A DNA stretch of 10,949 nucleotides from Lentzea aerocolonigenes (GTDB lineage Bacteria; Actinomycetota; Actinomycetes; Mycobacteriales; Pseudonocardiaceae), in NCBI RefSeq assembly GCF_000955955.1, contig NZ_JYJG01000541.1, positions 1-10,949 on the forward strand. The letters run 5' to 3'. A model generated the notes under the pieces. It saw nothing but the letters and a program-made list of their open reading frames with translations, made no database searches and was not told where the DNA came from. Made by a program: the position numbers and the translations under genes. Positions 7,338-10,949 of this stretch are shown here, piece after piece; within the stretch, counting starts at the first letter, position 1, and every line of letters begins with the position of its first letter.

Positions 7338-8831
7338 ATGCGGCGGATCATGGGAACCGAGGTCGAGTACGGCATCTCAGTGCCGGGCGACGCGACCGCG
7401 AACCCGGTGCTCACTTCGACACAGGTGGTGCTCGCGTACGCGGCGGCGGCGGACATACCGCGCGCCAGGCGTGCCAGGTGGGACTACGAGGTGGAGTCAC
7501 CGCTGCGCGACGCGCGCGGGTTCGACCTGGGCAGCCCCGGTGGCCACCCCGCCGACTCCGACGTCGAGGACCTGGGCGCGGCGAACGTCATCCTCACCAA
7601 CGGCGCGCGGCTCTACGTCGACCACGCGCACCCCGAGTACTCGGCTCCCGAGGTCACCAACGCGCGCGACGCGGTGATCTGGGACAAGGCGGGGGAGCGG
7701 GTGATGGAGGAGGCCGCGCTGAAGGCCGCCACCGTGCCCGGCCAGCCCCGGCTGCAGCTGTACAAGAACAACGTCGACGGCAAGGGCGCGTCGTACGGCA
7801 CGCACGAGAACTACCTGATGCAGCGGTCGACGCCGTTCACCGCGGTGATCGCCGGTCTGACGCCGTTCTTCGTGTCGCGCCAGGTCATCACCGGTTCCGG
7901 TCGCGTCGGCATCGGGCCGTCCGGCGAGGAGGCGGGCTACCAGCTCTCGCAGCGCGCCGACTACATCGAGGTCGAGGTCGGCCTCGAGACGACGCTCAAG
8001 CGCGGCATCATCAACACGCGCGACGAGCCGCACGCGGACGCGGACAAGTACCGCCGCCTGCACGTCATCATCGGCGACGCGAACCTGGCCGAGTACTCCA
8101 CGTACCTCAAGGTCGGCACGACCTCGCTGGTGCTGGACATGATCGAGTCCGGGCTGCGGTTCGACGACCTGCGCATGGTCGACCCGGTGCGCGCGGTGCA
8201 CCAGATCAGCCACGACCCGACGCTCAAGACCAAGGTCGAGATGACCGGCGGGCGCAAGTTCACCGCTCTCGACGTGCAGTTCGCCTACCACGAGCGCGCC
8301 GCCGCGTTCGTCGAGAAGGAGGGCATCGGCGACCGCGATGTCCTGCGCGTGTGGGGCGAGGTGCTCGACGCGCTGGCCCGCGACCCGGCGGAGTGCGCCG
8401 ACCGGCTCGACTGGGTCGCGAAGCTGCGGCTGCTCGAGGGCTACCGGCAGCGCGACGGCCTGGAGTGGGGCGCGGCCCGGCTCAAGCTGGTCGACCTGCA
8501 GTACTCCGACGTCCGGCTGGACAAGGGCCTCTACAACCGCCTGGTCGCGCGCGGCTCGATGAAGCGCCTGGTCAGCGAGGAAGAGGTGCGCGCGGCCATC
8601 ACCACGCCGCCCGAGGACACGCGTGCGTACTTCCGCGGCCGGTGCCTGGAGCGCTACCCGACCTCGGTCGCGGCTGCATCGTGGGACTCGGTGATCTTTG
8701 ATCTCGGTCGAGAATCTCTCGTGCGGATTCCCACGCTGGAGCCGCTGCGAGGCACGAAAGCGCACGTCGGAGCCCTTCTGGAGGCCTCTGACACCGCCGA
8801 GCAGCTGGTGGACGCGCTGACTCGCGGGTGA
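7338..8831 (+). CDS. dop: Dop, Pup deamidase/depupylase
   Basis: Dop converts the C-terminal Gln of Pup to Glu, making Pup ready for ligation by PafA, and also cleaves Pup from modified proteins. It is a cytoplasmic enzyme of the carboxylate-amine ligase (glutamine synthetase-like) fold that binds ATP. The 497-residue product, close to the usual length of about 500, carries the N-terminal metal/nucleotide motif GTEVEYG (6-12), [17 protein letters not shown] (48-64) leading into the variable Dop loop, and the catalytic Asp95 in [13 protein letters not shown], at the same number as in the mycobacterial enzyme as I recall it. Further signatures are [27 protein letters not shown] and a near-terminal [13 protein letters not shown] at 7338 ([12 protein letters not shown]) matches known Dop starts and the predicted leaderless promoter; ATG at 7350 is an alternative. 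pup follows 79 bases after the stop. Confidence 0.97.
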   Translation: MRRIMGTEVEYGISVPGDATANPVLTSTQVVLAYAAAADIPRARRARWDYEVESPLRDARGFDLGSPGGHPADSDVEDLGAANVILTNGARLYVDHAHPEYSAPEVTNARDAVIWDKAGERVMEEAALKAATVPGQPRLQLYKNNVDGKGASYGTHENYLMQRSTPFTAVIAGLTPFFVSRQVITGSGRVGIGPSGEEAGYQLSQRADYIEVEVGLETTLKRGIINTRDEPHADADKYRRLHVIIGDANLAEYSTYLKVGTTSLVLDMIESGLRFDDLRMVDPVRAVHQISHDPTLKTKVEMTGGRKFTALDVQFAYHERAAAFVEKEGIGDRDVLRVWGEVLDALARDPAECADRLDWVAKLRLLEGYRQRDGLEWGAARLKLVDLQYSDVRLDKGLYNRLVARGSMKRLVSEEEVRAAITTPPEDTRAYFRGRCLERYPTSVAAASWDSVIFDLGRESLVRIPTLEPLRGTKAHVGALLEASDTAEQLVDALTRG

Positions 8832-8857
8832 TCGTCTACCCGAGTGGCTCAGGATTT

Positions 8858-8880
8858 TTGTCGGTGCCGCTGGGTAGTGT
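8858..8880 (+). promoter_or_regulatory. PafBC/RecA-NDp-type promoter of pup-prcB-prcA
   Basis: TTGTCGGTG (8858-8866), exactly 8 bases, then TAGTGT (8875-8880). This fits the TTGTCRGTG-N8-TANNNT consensus at every position. It lies in the 79-base dop-pup gap. Transcription would begin near 8887, giving a leader of about 24 bases that contains the GGAGG at 8901-8905 in front of the pup ATG. Confidence 0.7.
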
Positions 8881-8910
8881 TCTTGTCAGGCGAGTCAGTG
8901 GGAGGCCGAG

Positions 8911-9105
8911 ATGTCCCAGGAACAGAAGCAGCGCCAGGGTGGTGGCGACGGCGACGAAGGTGCCGAGGGCGCTGCCGGAGCAGGTCAGGAACGCCGCGAG
9001 AAGCTCGGCGAGGACGTGGACGCGATCCTCGACGAGATCGACGACGTGCTCGAGGAGAACGCGGAGGACTTCGTCCGCGCATACGTGCAGAAGGGTGGTC
9101 AGTAG
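8911..9105 (+). CDS. pup: Pup, prokaryotic ubiquitin-like protein
   Basis: Small, mostly disordered protein tag that is linked through its C-terminus to lysines of target proteins and guides them to the Mpa/ARC ATPase and the 20S proteasome. The 64-residue length is typical. The N-terminus is low-complexity and Gly/Asp-rich, used to start unfolding. The C-terminal half is the highly conserved region: [10 protein letters not shown], then [20 protein letters not shown], which forms the coiled-coil contact with Mpa, ending in Gly-Gly-Gln. The final Gln means that it must be deamidated by Dop before use. The start is fixed by GGAGG five bases upstream. It is the first gene of the pup-prcB-prcA unit and is immediately followed by a small hairpin. 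Confidence 0.98.
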   Translation: MSQEQKQRQGGGDGDEGAEGAAGAGQERREKLGEDVDAILDEIDDVLEENAEDFVRAYVQKGGQ

Positions 9106-9119
9106 GCCTTCGGGGGCCT
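9104..9119 (+). repeat. Small hairpin between pup and prcB
   Basis: AGGCC (9104-9108) pairs with GGCCT (9115-9119) around a 6-base loop (TTCGGG); one T-G wobble pair could extend the stem inward. It begins in the pup stop codon. There is no T-tract, so full termination is unlikely; it could act as a weak attenuator or an mRNA-processing or stabilising element that sets Pup above proteasome subunits. The function is inference. Confidence 0.4.
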
Positions 9120-9155
9120 GCCGACCATCTTCGGGGACGGGAGAACAACCAACAC

Positions 9156-10004
9156 ATGGACAACAGCTCGACCGGGCGTTACCCGGCCGCGGCGCTGCCT
9201 CCGGCGTACCTGACGCCCGGCTCGTCGTCGTTCACGGACTTCTTGCGTGCACAGGCACCCGACATGCTGCCTTCCGGCCGCAAGCTCCCGGAGGGGACCG
9301 TCCAGGCCCCGCACGGGACGACGATCGTCGCGGCCACCTACAAGGGCGGGGTCGTGATCGCCGGTGACCGGCGCGCGACGATGGGCAACGTCATCGCCCA
9401 GCGCGACATGAAGAAGGTCTTCGTGACCGACGACCACTCGGCCGTCGGCATCGCGGGCACGGCGGGCATCGCGATCGAGATCGTGCGGCTGTACACGGTC
9501 GAACTGCGGCACTACGAGAAGATCGAGGGCGTCTCGCTGTCGCTCGACGGCAAGGCCAACCGTCTCTCGGCCATGATCAGGGGCAACCTCGACGCGGCCA
9601 TGGCCGGCCTCGCCGTGGTGCCCCTGTTCGCCGGGTACGACACCTCGGCCACGGACTCGGACCGCGCGGGCCGCATCGTCTCCTACGACGTCACCGGTGG
9701 CCGCTACGAGGAGTCGCAGGGCTACCAGGCGGTCGGCTCGGGCTCGCTCTTCGCGAAGTCGGCGCTGAAGAAGCTCTACGACCCGGACGCCGACGCGGAC
9801 GCCGCGATCCGTTCGGTCGTCGAGGCGCTGTACGACGCGGCGGACGACGACTCGGCCACCGGCGGCCCGGACCCGGTCCGCCGCCTCTACCCGGTCGTGG
9901 TCACCATCAACGGCGCCGACGGCGCCGTCGAGGTCCCGGATTCGCAGGTCGCCACGGTCGCGGACGCGGTCGTCGAAGGCCGCCGGTCCCGCCCCGCAGG
10001 CTGA
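9156..10004 (+). CDS. prcB: Proteasome beta subunit PrcB
   Basis: Catalytic subunit of the 20S proteasome core, forming the two inner heptameric rings. The 282-residue precursor has a 54-residue propeptide containing the conserved [16 protein letters not shown] (23-39), removed by autocleavage at APHG/TTIVA. The exposed Thr55 becomes the N-terminal nucleophile; mature Asp17 (Asp71 in AGDRR) and Lys33 (Lys87 in MKKVF) complete the active site. Other family marks are [11 protein letters not shown], a YDTSATD segment, the [18 protein letters not shown] region and [20 protein letters not shown] at 9156 is used because the propeptide then has the usual length; longer versions of the frame overlap pup. 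The nearest purine-rich site, GGGAG, is about 12 bases away, so initiation looks weak. prcA begins 35 bases after the stop. Confidence 0.97.
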   Translation: MDNSSTGRYPAAALPPAYLTPGSSSFTDFLRAQAPDMLPSGRKLPEGTVQAPHGTTIVAATYKGGVVIAGDRRATMGNVIAQRDMKKVFVTDDHSAVGIAGTAGIAIEIVRLYTVELRHYEKIEGVSLSLDGKANRLSAMIRGNLDAAMAGLAVVPLFAGYDTSATDSDRAGRIVSYDVTGGRYEESQGYQAVGSGSLFAKSALKKLYDPDADADAAIRSVVEALYDAADDDSATGGPDPVRRLYPVVVTINGADGAVEVPDSQVATVADAVVEGRRSRPAG

Positions 10005-10039
10005 GTCCCGATCCTCTTCTGACGTCAGGAGCACCACCC

Positions 10040-10807
10040 ATGACGATGCCGCTGTACGCATCGGCAGAGCAGGTGATGCGCGACCGCTCCGAGTACGCCC
10101 GCAAGGGCATCGCCAGGGGTCGCAGCGTCATCGTGCTGAAGTACGCGGACGGCATTCTGTTCGTCGCGGAGAACCCCTCGAGCACGCTGCACAAGGTCTC
10201 GGAGATCTACGACCGCATCGGCTTCGCGGCCGTGGGCCGGTACAGCGAGTTCGAGAACCTGCGGCAGGCCGGAATCCGGTTCGCCGACGTACGCGGGTAC
10301 CAGAACGACCCGCGCGACGTCACCTCCCGGTCGCTGGCGAACGTGTACGCCACGACCCTGGGCACCTACTTCACCGAGCAGATCAAGCCGTTCGAGGTGG
10401 AGATCTGCGTGGCAGAGGTGTCGGACTCCGCCGACACGGACACGTTGTACCGGTTGACGTACGACGGGTCCATTGTGGACGAACCGCAGTACATCGTGAT
10501 GGGTGGCACTGTGGATGCCGCGAACGCCGCCCTGAAGGAGGCGTTCGCCGACGGGCTTTCGCTGGCTGAGGCGGTTCCTGTCGCTGTCAAGGCGTTGTCG
10601 GCTGGGTCGCCGTCCACCGGGAACGGTGCGGCGGAGATTTTGCCGGCTGCCAAGCTTGAGGTCGCGGTGTTGGAGAGGGCTCGGCCGAGGAGGGCGTTCC
10701 GGCGGATTGCTGGGGCGGCTTTGGACGGCTTGATGCCGGCGGCCACCAAGGGTGGGAAGGCTGTGGAGGACGTGCAGCTGCCTGATGGTGGGGATGACGC
10801 GAAGTAG
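10040..10807 (+). CDS. prcA: Proteasome alpha subunit PrcA
   Basis: Non-catalytic subunit forming the outer rings of the 20S proteasome; its N-termini gate substrate entry and its surface docks the Mpa/ARC ATPase ring. The 255-residue protein has the gating N-terminus and the first helix ([21 protein letters not shown], residues 5-25), then [31 protein letters not shown], a FADVRGY segment, [16 protein letters not shown] and [16 protein letters not shown], all alpha-subunit signatures. The end contains RPRRAFRRI followed by a variable tail rich in Lys, Gly and Asp. AGGAG 8 bases before the ATG at 10040 supports this start; ATG at 10046 is an alternative. It is the last gene of the unit. From about residue 165 onward its codons become richer in T and G at the third position than in the first two thirds. 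Confidence 0.97.
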   Translation: MTMPLYASAEQVMRDRSEYARKGIARGRSVIVLKYADGILFVAENPSSTLHKVSEIYDRIGFAAVGRYSEFENLRQAGIRFADVRGYQNDPRDVTSRSLANVYATTLGTYFTEQIKPFEVEICVAEVSDSADTDTLYRLTYDGSIVDEPQYIVMGGTVDAANAALKEAFADGLSLAEAVPVAVKALSAGSPSTGNGAAEILPAAKLEVAVLERARPRRAFRRIAGAALDGLMPAATKGGKAVEDVQLPDGGDDAK

Positions 10808-10823
10808 GGTTTGTTGTTGTGGG

Positions 10824-10849
10824 AGGCCCTCGGCTTTGGCTGGGGGCCT
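10824..10849 (+). terminator. Intrinsic terminator of the pup-prcB-prcA unit
   Basis: AGGCCC (10824-10829) pairs with GGGCCT (10844-10849). The stem can be lengthened inward through a wobble pair and GGC/GCT-type pairing around a TTTG loop. The stem runs straight into a T-rich tail (TTTTGCTTTT), giving a classic intrinsic terminator 16 bases after the prcA stop. Confidence 0.8.
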
Positions 10850-10863
10850 TTTGCTTTTCGATC

Positions 10864-10886
10864 TTGTCAGGGGTGCTGAGTACGTC
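10864..10886 (+). promoter_or_regulatory. Third PafBC/RecA-NDp-like promoter, for a gene leaving the window
   Basis: TTGTCAGGG (10864-10872), 8 bases, then TACGTC (10881-10886). The box is identical to that of dop, the spacing is the same, and the hexamer keeps TA but ends in C. A GTG (10894) follows after exactly 7 bases and opens a frame that stays open to the window end (MRWVRRVRRW...). Another start is ATG at 10934, preceded by AGGTGG. The gene cannot be identified from so few codons. Confidence 0.4.
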
Positions 10887-10949
10887 GCGTTCCGTGCGCT
10901 GGGTCCGTCGGGTCCGTAGGTGGTCACCTTGCGATGGGCGAGTCCTGTT

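Noticed and set aside
8883..8891. TTGTCAGGC in the pup leader, a possible second box
   Set aside because: No TANNNT follows at the right distance; the sequence after 8 bases is the Shine-Dalgarno region.
8844..9155. Upstream extension of the prcB frame overlapping pup
   Set aside because: It would cover pup in another frame, and PrcB propeptides normally begin near the ATG at 9156; the extension is Arg-rich shadow sequence.
10019..10028. Perfect 10-base palindrome CTGACGTCAG before prcA, touching its ribosome-binding site
   Set aside because: It has no loop, so it cannot form a stable RNA hairpin, and a self-complementary 10-mer around GACGTC is not surprising; no regulator is suggested by context.
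10901..10918. Tandem GGGTCCGTC/GGGTCCGTA repeat near the right edge
   Set aside because: There are only two 9-base units with one difference, too short to call a repeat element.
10025..10927. Antisense frame of 300 codons opposite prcA
   Set aside because: It is a mirror of a clear prcA gene; no domain or initiation site supports it.
10924..10949. Possible 3' end of a minus-strand gene (stop TGA at 10926-10924)
   Set aside because: Only seven codons are visible before the window edge, and the same stretch is open in the plus direction behind a promoter-like box; it cannot be decided here.

Overview
The window is very GC-rich and densely coded, with strongly G/C-biased third codon positions, GTG starts and actinobacterial TANNNT-type -10 hexamers. 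It carries dop, pup, prcB and prcA, the core of the Pup-proteasome system, which is almost confined to Actinobacteria. With a secreted GH5 cellulase and DesK/DesR-type signalling, this points to a filamentous actinomycete. My guess is Pseudonocardiales (Lentzea, Saccharothrix, Amycolatopsis or relatives), but the order is inference.

Left part (1-2111): a perfect-stem terminator of an upstream gene, then a secreted GH5 endoglucanase, then an aldo/keto reductase that appears to have its own leaderless promoter. Next (2196-4265) is a three-gene plus-strand cluster: a small four-helix membrane protein, a DesK-type sensor histidine kinase and a LuxR-type response regulator. A YfcD-like Nudix hydrolase (4262-4756, minus strand) converges on the regulator, the two stop codons sharing one CTAG. 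Divergent from it is a 799-residue FtsX/MacB-type ABC permease with no ATPase gene beside it, ended by a strong hairpin.

Right part (7308-10949): the proteasome locus. Dop deamidates the C-terminal Gln of Pup so that the ligase PafA (not in the window) can attach it to lysines, and it also removes Pup. Pup ends in GGQ and so needs Dop. PrcB (catalytic Thr) and PrcA form the 20S core. A terminator with a T-tract closes the unit.

The most notable signal is regulatory. Directly upstream of dop, directly upstream of pup, and again just after the prcA terminator there is a TTGTC[A/G]G[T/G]G box, exactly 8 bases, then a TANNN[T/C] hexamer. This is the architecture of the mycobacterial RecA-independent DNA-damage promoter (RecA-NDp), which is driven by PafBC. 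The pup copy matches the consensus exactly and the other two are near matches. The sequence therefore suggests that the proteasome genes here are themselves part of the PafBC damage regulon. A second pattern is a shared leaderless geometry: four putative promoters have exactly 7 bases between the -10 hexamer and the start codon.

No tRNA, rRNA, CRISPR array, insertion sequence or attachment site was seen, and there is no gene-free stretch longer than 300 bases.
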